A DNA stretch of 64,000 nt. Origin: Micromonospora craniellae (lineage in GTDB: Bacteria > Actinomycetota > Actinomycetes > Mycobacteriales > Micromonosporaceae). Shown one piece after another: positions 28,958-36,636 of the stretch. Within the stretch, counting starts at the first letter, position 1; every line of letters starts with the position of its first letter. The DNA lies in NCBI RefSeq assembly GCF_014764405.1, contig NZ_CP061725.1, forward strand, positions 2,356,001-2,420,000. Reading direction: 5' to 3'. The notes under the pieces were generated by a model that saw only the letters and a list, made by a program, of their open reading frames with translations, was not told the origin of the DNA and made no database searches. Position numbers and translations under genes: made by a program.

Positions 28958-29000
28958 CAACGACGGACGTCACGGCACGGCGCACACCCGGTGTGCGGTG

Positions 29001-29450
29001 TCAGGCGCGGGAGACTCGCTGCAGAATCTCCGCGGCGTGGTGCAGGGCCTCCCGGTCGGCATCGCTCAGCTCGGCCAGCCGGTGGGCCAGCCATTCGTCC
29101 CGTACCCGCTCGAACTGGTCGAGCACGGCCCGGCCTCCCTCGGTCGTCGCGAGGATGACCTGCCGGCCGTCGGTCGGGTGGGGCGTGCGCTGCACGAGGC
29201 CGCGCTCCTCCAGCTTCGCGACGATCTTGGTCATCGTCGGTGGCTGCACCCGTTCGACGTCGGCGAGTTCCCGCGGCGTGAGCGCGCCCGCCAGCTTGAG
29301 GCTGGTGAGCGCGGACAACTGGGTGACCGTCAGGTCACCGACCGGCCGGGCCTGGCGGACCCGCCGGTTGAGCCGGGTGATCGCATCCCGCAGCTGATGG
29401 GCCAGCTGCGCCGGTGGCATGCTGTGAGCCGTCACCGTCCGCTCCGTCAC
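29001..29450 (-). CDS. MarR-family transcriptional regulator (149 aa)
   Basis: A winged helix with the MarR pattern LTVTQLSALTSLKLAGALTP, VQPPTMTKIVAKLEERGLVQ and RTPHPTDGRQVILATTEGG. It probably represses itself and the following MFS exporter until a ligand binds. The GTG at 29450 lies one base from a 17-bp near-palindrome, leaving no room for a ribosome site, so the transcript may be leaderless; an ATG at 29420 is the alternative. No mutations seen. Confidence 0.92.
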   Translation of the reverse strand: MTERTVTAHSMPPAQLAHQLRDAITRLNRRVRQARPVGDLTVTQLSALTSLKLAGALTPRELADVERVQPPTMTKIVAKLEERGLVQRTPHPTDGRQVILATTEGGRAVLDQFERVRDEWLAHRLAELSDADREALHHAAEILQRVSRA

Positions 29451-29451
29451 G

Positions 29452-29468
29452 TTAGTTAGCCTAGCTAA
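29452..29468. promoter_or_regulatory. Probable MarR operator
   Basis: TTAGTTAGCCTAGCTAA is a 17-bp near-perfect palindrome (7 of 8 pairs) in an otherwise GC-rich region, adjacent to the MarR start. Length, symmetry and position fit MarR-family operators. Binding here would block MarR-MFS transcription. Confidence 0.7.
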
Positions 29469-29629
29469 TGAGACCCGGAGCCGGCAGCGAATATGACCAC
29501 GCTCACCCGGGTGATCACCGGCCCCGAGCCGGCGTCAGAACAGCGGAAGTCATGACCACGTACGCGATGAGCCCGGCACCATCGTCGCAGAACCCGAGGC
29601 GGCGGAAAAGCGTCACGTACCCTGGCCAG

Positions 29630-29872
29630 GTGCCGAAGCAGCAGCCCCGCCCCGAGCCGCTCGACCCGCCGATGGTGCCGTTCGCGCTGGCCGGGATGGC
29701 GGCCTGGGCAGTCGCCGGGCTGGTGCTGCTGCTGTTCCGCGACCGGCTGGTCGACAGCGGTCACGAGAACTGGCTCTGGATCTGCCTGGCCGGTTTTTTG
29801 TGGGGCTTCCCCGGTCTCGCGGTGATGATGCGCCACGACACCCACCGACGGCGACGACGCGCCGCCGGCTGA
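29630..29872 (+). CDS. DUF2530-type small membrane protein (80 aa)
   Basis: The protein has EPLDPPMVPFALAGMAAWAV as its first helix start and a second helix (LWICLAGFLWGFPGLAVMM), ending in an Arg-rich cytoplasmic tail, as in DUF2530 proteins. The GTG at 29630 gives the usual family N-terminus; in-frame ATGs lie upstream (29551, 29566) and would add a disordered Ser/Pro-rich segment. Function unknown. It is divergent from the MarR gene and convergent with the DUF3027 gene. Confidence 0.75.
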   Translation: MPKQQPRPEPLDPPMVPFALAGMAAWAVAGLVLLLFRDRLVDSGHENWLWICLAGFLWGFPGLAVMMRHDTHRRRRRAAG

Positions 29873-29915
29873 GCGACCCGCCAGCGTGTCGCCGAGGCGG
29901 TCCGCCTCCGGTCAG

Positions 29916-30752
29916 TCAGGAATGGCCGTAGGGCTCCGCCGACTCGCCGGGCTCCACGGACCCGGGCGCACGGCTAACCGGCATCGGCTCCACCGCGCTG
30001 TCGTCGTAGACGGTGGGCATCTCGTCCACCGCCGTCTCGGCGTCGACCAGGGTCTCCGAGTGCGCGCCGCACCCGTGGTCGGCGCTGACCGCCCGACCGT
30101 CGTCGGGCGCGTAGAAGTTGCCGCACACACCGAAACACTGCCGCAGGTTACCGGCGAGGGGCAGGTAGAAGCCGCAGGTGCCACAGCGGGCAGCGGCGGG
30201 CGCAGCGGTCGAGATGGGCGCCGACGGGCCGTGGTCGCCGTCGTACCAGCGCTGCGCCGCCTCGGCCCGGCCCTCCCGCGACAGCACCCGGGGCCGACCG
30301 AGCCCCAACTCCCACGCGGTCTCCTCGACCGCCGGGTCGTCGGAGAGCAGGTATCCGGGCTGGAGCCGCTCGTCGTCCGGCGGCGTCGGCAGCAGGTCAC
30401 CGGGGCCCAGATCGCCCGGCTTGAGCCGCTCCTGCCAGGGCAGCCAACCGGGCGCGAGTAGCGCGTCCGGACCGGGCAGCAGCACCGTCTCACAGATCGT
30501 CACGGTCCGGCTGCGCGGCACCCGGGCGACCGTGACCGCCCACCGCCAACCGCGGTATCCGGCCTGGCGGCACTCGAAGTAGTGGGTGACGAGTCGGTCA
30601 CCCTCGGCCACGACTTGCAGGTGGTCGCCGACGTCGTCGGGATCCACCTCGGTGATGCCGGCGCGGGCCACCTCGACGGCGGCGGCGCAGACCTGGTCGA
30701 GACGAGCGGCGCGGGCGGAGGTGGGCCTGGTCACCCAACCATTGTCACCCAT
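29916..30752 (-). CDS. DUF3027 protein (278 aa)
   Basis: An actinobacterial conserved protein. RLDQVCAAAVEVARAGITEV begins the domain; WRWAVTVARVPRSRTVTICE and PGPDALLAPGWLPWQERLKP are diagnostic in my recollection of DUF3027. A C-terminal cysteine cluster (CGTCGFYLP, CFGVCGNFYAP, HGCGAHSE) looks like a zinc ribbon. Function unknown. It is divergent from the next MFS gene with an 87-base gap, and convergent with the DUF2530 gene. An alternative GTG start lies 6 codons in. Confidence 0.85.
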   Translation of the reverse strand: MGDNGWVTRPTSARAARLDQVCAAAVEVARAGITEVDPDDVGDHLQVVAEGDRLVTHYFECRQAGYRGWRWAVTVARVPRSRTVTICETVLLPGPDALLAPGWLPWQERLKPGDLGPGDLLPTPPDDERLQPGYLLSDDPAVEETAWELGLGRPRVLSREGRAEAAQRWYDGDHGPSAPISTAAPAAARCGTCGFYLPLAGNLRQCFGVCGNFYAPDDGRAVSADHGCGAHSETLVDAETAVDEMPTVYDDSAVEPMPVSRAPGSVEPGESAEPYGHS

Positions 30753-30839
30753 GCGCGGGGTTGGCTGTGAGGCACTCCCCAGAGGTGTTCTGTGGCGGTG
30801 GCGCGCCAAGTGCCGGGTGGATGGTTCAGGATGGGTGCC

Positions 30840-32498
30840 ATGCCGCTGTCCTCCCGCCCCGAGAGGTCCCTCCTGGGGCGGACCGTCGGCACCGGAATCC
30901 GGGCCGTCCGGCTGCTGCTGCGCGGCTCGGTCAGCAGCGGACGCTGGGTGACCCGCAGTGCCGCCCGGGCCCGGTCCCGGGGGGCCGGCGGCGAGACCGG
31001 CATGGTCCGCATGTTCGATCTGCACGCCGTCTCCTGCGCCGGAGACACGCTGATCGCCATCGGTCTGGCCGGGACGATCTTCTTCAACGTGCCGCTCGGC
31101 GAGGCCCGCAGCAAGGTCGCGCTCTACCTGCTGGTGACCATGGTGCCGTTCGCCATGCTCGCCCCGGTGGTCGGCCCGCTGCTCGACCACTTCCGGCACG
31201 GCCGGCGGTACGCGTTGGCCACGACCATGCTGGGCCGAGCCTTCCTGGCCTGGCTGATCTCCGACTACATCCACGGATTCGGGCTGTACCCGGCGGCCTT
31301 CGGCGTACTCGCGCTCTCCCGGGCGTACGGCGTGGCGCGGTCCGCCGCCGTGCCCAGACTGCTGCCCGAAGGACTCGGGCTGTCCCAGGTCGGCGCACGC
31401 GCCAGCGTGTACGGCACGGTGGCCGGTGCCCTGGTCGCGCCGATCGGGCTGGCCGCGTTCTGGTTCGGGCCGCAGTGGCCGCTCCGGGTCGCCTCGGTCA
31501 TCTTCCTGATCGGCATGGTGGTGGCGCTCCGACTACCGCCGAAGGCCGACTCCGAGCCACCGGAGCGGGTGCCCCGACCGTTCCGCGCGTTGTTGCGCCG
31601 TACCGGTGACCGACCACTCGGCCGGGGCCGACCCGCCGGGCGGTTGGTGATCTCCACCCTCGTCGGCGCGGCCACGTTACGCGCGGTCTACGGCTTCCTG
31701 CTGCTCTTCCTCGCCTTCACCATCAAGGCGGGCGACCTGACCACCGTGGTGTTCGGCCGCGACCTGGGCGACGAGGGGGCGCTCGGGGTGGTCGGCGGCG
31801 CCTTGGCCGTCGGCACGTTCCTGGCCACCGCGATCGGCACCCGACTGCGTATCCACCGGCCGGCCGCACTCCAGTCCAGCGGCATGATCATCCTGGCCGG
31901 GGTCGGCGTGCTCACCGTCCTGAACTTCTCCCTGCCGATGGTCGCCCTGCTCTGCGTGGTCGCGGCCATGATGAGCGGCATCGCCAAGCTGGCCGTGGAC
32001 GCCTCGATCCAGGAACGCATCCCGGAACGGCTGCGGGCGAGTTCCTTCGCGCACTCCGAGACTGCCCTGATGCTCGCCTTCGTGGCCGGCGGCGGGCTGG
32101 GACTCGTACCCTTCGAGGGCTGGATCGGCATCGCGGTCGCCGCCGGTGTCGCCACGCTCGCCGCCGCGCGCGGCATGGAGATGGCCCGCAGGCTGCGGGC
32201 CGAGCGGTTGCGCGGCCGGCCGCTGACCGACGACGAGCTGGCCAGCGAGGAACGGGCCGCCGACGAACAGGCCGCCACCGAGCAGGCCGCCCGGGACAAG
32301 AAGGCCGCTGAACAGGCCGAAGCCGCCGAACAGGCGAGGGCCGCCGACGCCGCGCCAACCTCCCCGGCGCCCTACCAGGGCGGCACGGCCGACGAGCGCG
32401 ACCTCGCACCGCCCGGCTTCCACATCTACCGTCCGTCGTCGGCCGTCACCGGCGGCGACGACGAGACCCGACGCAGTTCGCCGGGATCGATCCCGTGA
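30840..32498 (+). CDS. MFS-type membrane protein with charged C-terminal tail (552 aa)
   Basis: About 12 hydrophobic segments follow a 50-residue basic N-terminal tail. MVRMFDLHAVSCAGDTLIAI begins the first helix and QVGARASVYGTVAGALVAPI lies in the middle. The last 100 residues are Ala/Glu/Asp-rich (EERAADEQAATEQAARDKKA) and probably a coiled coil in the cytoplasm. No substrate can be named. The stop overlaps the mqnB start (GTGA), so the two are co-translated; a link to menaquinone synthesis is possible but unproven. AGGA precedes the ATG by 8 bases. Confidence 0.82.
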   Translation: MPLSSRPERSLLGRTVGTGIRAVRLLLRGSVSSGRWVTRSAARARSRGAGGETGMVRMFDLHAVSCAGDTLIAIGLAGTIFFNVPLGEARSKVALYLLVTMVPFAMLAPVVGPLLDHFRHGRRYALATTMLGRAFLAWLISDYIHGFGLYPAAFGVLALSRAYGVARSAAVPRLLPEGLGLSQVGARASVYGTVAGALVAPIGLAAFWFGPQWPLRVASVIFLIGMVVALRLPPKADSEPPERVPRPFRALLRRTGDRPLGRGRPAGRLVISTLVGAATLRAVYGFLLLFLAFTIKAGDLTTVVFGRDLGDEGALGVVGGALAVGTFLATAIGTRLRIHRPAALQSSGMIILAGVGVLTVLNFSLPMVALLCVVAAMMSGIAKLAVDASIQERIPERLRASSFAHSETALMLAFVAGGGLGLVPFEGWIGIAVAAGVATLAAARGMEMARRLRAERLRGRPLTDDELASEERAADEQAATEQAARDKKAAEQAEAAEQARAADAAPTSPAPYQGGTADERDLAPPGFHIYRPSSAVTGGDDETRRSSPGSIP

Positions 32499-33145
32499 CC
32501 GGTCTGCTCGTGGTCACCGCGGTACCCGCTGAGGCGGAGGCGATCCAGGCCGGTCTCACCGACCCCACCGTGGCGGTGGTGCCGGTGGGCGTGGGCCCGG
32601 CCGTCGCAGGCGCGGCGGCCGCCCGTCTCCTCGCCCTCGCCGAGGGTGCCGGACGGCCGTACCGAGGGGTGGTCAGCGCCGGCGTGGCCGGCGGTTTCCG
32701 GGGCCGGGTACCGGTCGGCGGCACGGTGCTCGGCACCCGGGCCGTCGCCGCCGACCTCGGTGCCGAGTCGCCCGACGGCTTCATCCCCCTCGACGACCTC
32801 GGTATGCCGGCAGAACTGCTCGGCGGCGGCACCTCCATCGCCGTCGACCCGACCCTGCTGGCCACTCTGCGCGCCGCGCTACCGGACGCCACCGTCGGGC
32901 CGGTGCTGACCGTCAACACCGTGACCGGCACCGCCGCCAGCACCGAGGCGTTAAGCCGGCGTCACCCGGACGCCGTGGCCGAGGCCATGGAGGGGTACGG
33001 CGTGGCCGTCGCCGCCGCCCACGCCGGCGTGCCCTTCGCGGAGCTGCGGACCGTCTCCAACCCGATCGGCCCCCGCGACCGTGATGCCTGGCGGATGCGC
33101 GAGGCGCTCGTCGCCCTCACCGCCGCCGCCTCCGCCCTGCGTTAG
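32495..33145 (+). CDS. mqnB: Futalosine hydrolase
   Basis: Cleaves futalosine to dehypoxanthine futalosine and hypoxanthine in the futalosine route to menaquinone. A nucleoside-phosphorylase-type fold: LLVVTAVPAEAEAI, VSAGVAGGFRGRVPVGGTVL, and NTVTGTAASTEALSRRHP with EAMEGYGVAVAAAHAGVPFA carrying the catalytic acidic residues. 216 residues, normal. The GTG overlaps the upstream MFS stop. mqnD follows 1.5 kb downstream on the same strand. Confidence 0.93.
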   Translation: MTGLLVVTAVPAEAEAIQAGLTDPTVAVVPVGVGPAVAGAAAARLLALAEGAGRPYRGVVSAGVAGGFRGRVPVGGTVLGTRAVAADLGAESPDGFIPLDDLGMPAELLGGGTSIAVDPTLLATLRAALPDATVGPVLTVNTVTGTAASTEALSRRHPDAVAEAMEGYGVAVAAAHAGVPFAELRTVSNPIGPRDRDAWRMREALVALTAAASALR

Positions 33146-33261
33146 CCGCCGGCCGCGCCCTGCGTTAGCCGCCACCGTTCTGCGCTGGTCCGCTGTTCCC
33201 GCCAGCCCCGCTGTTCCCGCCGGTCCCGGTGTTCCAGGCGGAACGACACGGGTCTGCTCGA

Positions 33262-34116
33262 CTAGATGCGGAAGCCGCAGGCCGACAGGAAGCGCGCTCC
33301 ACCGAACTCCGCAATGGCGCAGACCGCTGCCAGGCCGACCCCACGTGTCTCCTCGACGAGCCGGCCCACCAGTCGCCGTCCGATGCCCAACCGCTGCAGC
33401 CGGGGAGCAACCAGCACACCGTCCAACACCACCTCGCGCCGGTCACCCAACTCCTCGCCGTACAGCAGGTCGAGGCTGCGCTCATGGGCACGCAACTCGC
33501 CGACCGGATCCCCGTCCGACAGCTCGGCGACCAGACGCCAGCACGTCTCCGGCACGCCGTCGGTGACGCGACGGATCCGCACCTCGGTAAGCAACCGCTC
33601 ACGCAGACGCCGCTCGTCCCGGTACCGCCGATTCAGGTCGAAGGTCACCTCGGGTACCCGTAACGGCCACCGCTCAGGCGGCAACGAGTACCAGTTCGCC
33701 CACCAGGCCCCCGGCCAGTCCTTGAGCGTGCGTACCCGGCGAGCGTCGAGATGGGCCGGATAGCGACGCCCCGCCGCGTCCCGCCAGGCGTCGTCGGAAG
33801 CCACGTCGCTCGGCTCTGCCGGGCCCGGGTCGTCCCCGGTGGCGAGGGTGCCGCCCGAAACGAGGCCCAGCGTGCCACCCGCCGCGCGGACGAGCCGCTG
33901 CACGGTCCGGAACCGCGGGTCGGCGCCTCGCCCCGACTCGATCCGCGCCACCGTCGACTGCGGCGCCCCGGACAGCGCAGCAAGCTCCCGCTGACTCAGG
34001 TCGGCTCGTCGACGCAACGCCCGCAGCATCGCTCCCACGTCAATCAGCCGTTCACCACCAGCACCATCGCTGTCCCCCGTGCCATCAATACCACCCATGC
34101 CGTCGCTGTCCCCCAT
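33262..34116 (-). CDS. Helix-turn-helix / GNAT acetyltransferase fusion
   Basis: An XRE helix-turn-helix (MLRALRRRADLSQRELAALS, then QSTVARIESG) is followed by a linker and a C-terminal GNAT domain with the acetyl-CoA site VAPRLQRLGIGRRLVGRLVE and EFGGARFLSACGFRI. The start is uncertain: the N-terminus is a Gly/Asp repeat (GMGDSDGMGGIDGTGDSDGA); a non-canonical TTG at 34176 would lengthen it. Such fusions may couple a DNA target to an acetylation event, but no substrate is known. It interrupts the mqnB-mqnD pair on the opposite strand. Confidence 0.82.
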   Translation of the reverse strand: MGDSDGMGGIDGTGDSDGAGGERLIDVGAMLRALRRRADLSQRELAALSGAPQSTVARIESGRGADPRFRTVQRLVRAAGGTLGLVSGGTLATGDDPGPAEPSDVASDDAWRDAAGRRYPAHLDARRVRTLKDWPGAWWANWYSLPPERWPLRVPEVTFDLNRRYRDERRLRERLLTEVRIRRVTDGVPETCWRLVAELSDGDPVGELRAHERSLDLLYGEELGDRREVVLDGVLVAPRLQRLGIGRRLVGRLVEETRGVGLAAVCAIAEFGGARFLSACGFRI

Positions 34117-34340
34117 GCCATCGATGCTGACCGAACCAGGCAGCCCGCTCAACCCGGCCGGCGAACCTGTGGACAACGCCTGTGGATAACTCCCAGGGCA
34201 GGCTCCCGTACCCGCTGGTGGCAGGTGCTCTGGCCCCGACGGGTCGAGCCTCCCGTACTCGTCCTGGCTGCCTTTCGAGCTGAACCGTTGGTGCTATCGC
34301 CCCCCACCCCGTCACCCCGCCCACCCCGCGACTCCGGACC

Positions 34341-34470
34341 CGGTCCACTGCCGTGACCCAGTCCACTGCCGTGACCCAGTCCACTGCCGTGACCCGATCC
34401 ACTGCCGTGACCCGGTCCCCTGTCGTGACCCGGTCCATCTTCGTGGCCCGGTCCACTGTCGTGGCGAGGT
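34341..34470. repeat. Seven imperfect 18-bp tandem repeats
   Basis: The unit is CCACTGCCGTGACCCAGT and variants. It would encode hexapeptide repeats in one plus frame (TQSTAV) and one minus frame (VDWVTA), but neither frame has the context of a gene. It sits in the 590-base gap between the HTH-GNAT gene and mqnD; the rest of that gap shows no gene. Confidence 0.75.
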
Positions 34471-34705
34471 CCGATCCGTCGCTGCAGTCAGCTCGAAAGG
34501 GGCCTCGGTGGACAAGGTGTCAGGGCCGAGCGAGGCCCGGCGGCTGCGCCGCAAGGTGCGCCGGCCTCGGCGGTCCGCTGCGGTGCGCAGATGCGCGCGC
34601 AGAGCCGCCGGGCCCCTCCTCGGGCCGCTCTCCGGACCGCTCTCCGGGCTGACGGTGGTGGTACCGGCGGGTGGCGGGCGGTCGAGGCGGGGTTACGGTG
34701 GGTTC

Positions 34706-35554
34706 GTGGCGCTCTCGCTGGCGATCTCGCCCTGCCCCAACGACACGTTCGTCTTTCATGCGCTGGTGCACGGGCAGGTGCCCGGCGCACCGCCGGTCGA
34801 GGTGACGTACGCCGACGTCGACGTCACCAACACGGCCGCCGAGCGGGGGGCGTTCGACCTGGTGAAGGTGAGCTACGCCGCGTTGCCATGGCTGCTGGCG
34901 GACTATCACCTGCTGCCCTGCGGGGGTGCGCTGGGGCGCGGGTGCGGGCCGCTGGTGCTCACCCGGGCCGACCGGGACGGTGGGCCCGACCGTACCGACC
35001 TGAGTGATGCGACGGTGGCGGTGCCGGGCGATCGGACCACGGCGTACCTGCTGTTCCGGCTCTGGGCCGCCGGCCGGACGCCGCGCCGCATCGAGGTGGT
35101 GCCGTTCCACGAGATCATGCCCGGGGTGGCCGCCGGGCGGTACGACGCCGGGCTGGTGATCCACGAAGCCCGCTTCACCTATCCGCGGCACGGGCTGACC
35201 GCCCTGGTCGACCTCGGCGAGTGGTGGGAGGCCGACACCGGGCTGCCCATCCCGCTCGGCGCCATCCTGGCCCGGCGTGGTGTGGTCGACCCACAGCAGG
35301 CCGCCGGGTGGATCCGGGAGTCCGTCCAGCGGGCCTGGGCCGACCCGGCGGCCAGTCGGGCGTACGTGGTGGCGCACGCGCAGGAGATGGAGCCCGACGT
35401 GGTGGACCGGCACATCGGCCTCTACGTCAACGAGTTCACCGCCGACCTGGGGGACGCGGGGTTCGCTGCCGTGGAGGCGCTGCTCGGCCGGGCCGCCGAC
35501 GCCGGGCTCGTGCCTCAGACCTCCAGCTCGCGGGCGACCGCGTGGACCAACTGA
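34706..35554 (+). CDS. mqnD: 1,4-dihydroxy-6-naphthoate synthase
   Basis: Final enzyme of the early futalosine menaquinone branch, converting cyclic dehypoxanthine futalosine to dihydroxynaphthoate. 282 residues with a periplasmic-binding-protein-like fold; LAISPCPNDTFVFHALVHGQ starts the protein and KVSYAALPWLLADYHLLPCG, PGDRTTAYLLF and GLVIHEARFTY are typical. The GTG at 34706 is used because upstream in-frame codons are low-quality. The 3' end overlaps the convergent cold-shock gene by 40 bases. Confidence 0.93.
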   Translation: MALSLAISPCPNDTFVFHALVHGQVPGAPPVEVTYADVDVTNTAAERGAFDLVKVSYAALPWLLADYHLLPCGGALGRGCGPLVLTRADRDGGPDRTDLSDATVAVPGDRTTAYLLFRLWAAGRTPRRIEVVPFHEIMPGVAAGRYDAGLVIHEARFTYPRHGLTALVDLGEWWEADTGLPIPLGAILARRGVVDPQQAAGWIRESVQRAWADPAASRAYVVAHAQEMEPDVVDRHIGLYVNEFTADLGDAGFAAVEALLGRAADAGLVPQTSSSRATAWTN

Positions 35555-35901
35555 GCGATCTTCTGCGCGGTCTTGCGGTCCGGAAAGCGGCCCCGGCGCA
35601 GGTCCGGCTGGACCTTCGCCTCCAGCACCTTGATCATGTCTTCGACCAGCCCGTGCAGCTCCTCGGCGGGCCGGCGCCGCAGCTCCGCCACCGAGGGCGG
35701 GGCGTCGAGCAGCTTCACTCCCATCGCCTGCGCGCCGCGCCGGCTGTCCACCACGCTGAAGTCGACCCGCTGGCCGCCCTTGAGGTCGGTGACACCCGCC
35801 GGTAGCGCGCCCTTCGGCAGGAACACGTCGCCACCCTCGTCACTGGTGACGAACCCGTATCCCTTGGCCGCGTCGTACCACTTCACTCGACCCGTAGGCA
35901 C
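35515..35901 (-). CDS. Cold-shock domain protein with C-terminal extension (128 aa)
   Basis: Residues 1-67 are a cold-shock domain (GRVKWYDAAKGYGFVTSDEG) with the RNP-type aromatic residues, binding single-stranded RNA/DNA. Residues 70-128 add a helical tail (LRRRPAEELHGLVEDMIKVL), a two-part layout known from actinobacterial CspB-like proteins. The GTG start gives the usual PTGRVKWYD N-terminus. The 3' end runs 40 bases into mqnD on the other strand. Confidence 0.93.
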   Translation of the reverse strand: MPTGRVKWYDAAKGYGFVTSDEGGDVFLPKGALPAGVTDLKGGQRVDFSVVDSRRGAQAMGVKLLDAPPSVAELRRRPAEELHGLVEDMIKVLEAKVQPDLRRGRFPDRKTAQKIAQLVHAVARELEV

Positions 35902-35929
35902 CTGAGAACCCCTGCTTCGCTTGAGACGT

Positions 35930-36553
35930 CTACTGCCTCAAGGCTAGCCGGATCATGCCGTCGAGTGCCGCTGGGAATCCGGTGAGATCCACGAGCACGG
36001 TCGCGGCCCCGGCGGCCCGCAGTTCGTCGGCCGAACAGGGGCCCGTCGCCACCGCGATCCCGGGCACGTCGGCCGCCTGTGCCGCCACCATGTCGGCCAC
36101 GTGGTCACCGACGTAGTGGGTCGCGCCGTGCTCCCGCAACGCCGTCGCCTTTCCCTCGGCGAACAGGTCGCCGGCCACCTCGTCGACCGTCAGACCCAGG
36201 TGTTCCAGGTGCAGCCGGGCCAGCCGCCCCAGCTTCGAGGTGACCACCAGCACCCGGCCGCCCCGCTGCCGTACCGCGTCGAGGGCGGCCACGGCGCCGG
36301 GCAGCGGCACGGTCGGCGTGATCGCGTACGCGGGGTAGAGCTCGCGGAAGGCGTGCACCGCCTCGTCGACCCGCTCCGGCGGGAACCAGTGGGCGATCTC
36401 GGTCCGCAGCGGCGGGCCGAGCCGCGACACGGCGACCTCGGCGTCGACGGGTACGCCGGTCCGCTCGGTCAACGCCCGGTAGGTCGCGGCGATGCCGGGG
36501 CGCGAGTCCACCAGGGTCATGTCGAGGTCGAAACCGACCGTCAGTTGGCGCAT
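35930..36553 (-). CDS. HAD-family hydrolase (phosphatase-like, 207 aa)
   Basis: HAD motif I is VGFDLDMTLVDSR, motif II VVTSKLG, motif III near KATAL, motif IV YVGDHVADM. The cap is helical, of the phosphoglycolate phosphatase type. Substrate unknown. It lies 28 bases upstream of the cold-shock gene on the same strand and is divergent from the helicase-partner gene with an 83-base gap. Confidence 0.88.
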   Translation of the reverse strand: MRQLTVGFDLDMTLVDSRPGIAATYRALTERTGVPVDAEVAVSRLGPPLRTEIAHWFPPERVDEAVHAFRELYPAYAITPTVPLPGAVAALDAVRQRGGRVLVVTSKLGRLARLHLEHLGLTVDEVAGDLFAEGKATALREHGATHYVGDHVADMVAAQAADVPGIAVATGPCSADELRAAGAATVLVDLTGFPAALDGMIRLALRQ

Positions 36554-36636
36554 GCTGCGAAGCTACCCGGCCACCCAGACCAGCCGGGACGTCCGATGGG
36601 CGCGAGCGGCCCCGGCCGGGCTAGCGTGGAACGACG

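Noticed and set aside
34085..34456. Minus-strand frame with VTAVDR-type hexapeptide repeats as a repetitive protein gene
   Set aside because: The repeats arise from the 18-bp DNA repeat; flanking residues are not protein-like and there is no start signal.
34341..34470. Possible CRISPR array
   Set aside because: The repeats are contiguous 18-bp units without spacers, and no cas gene is present.
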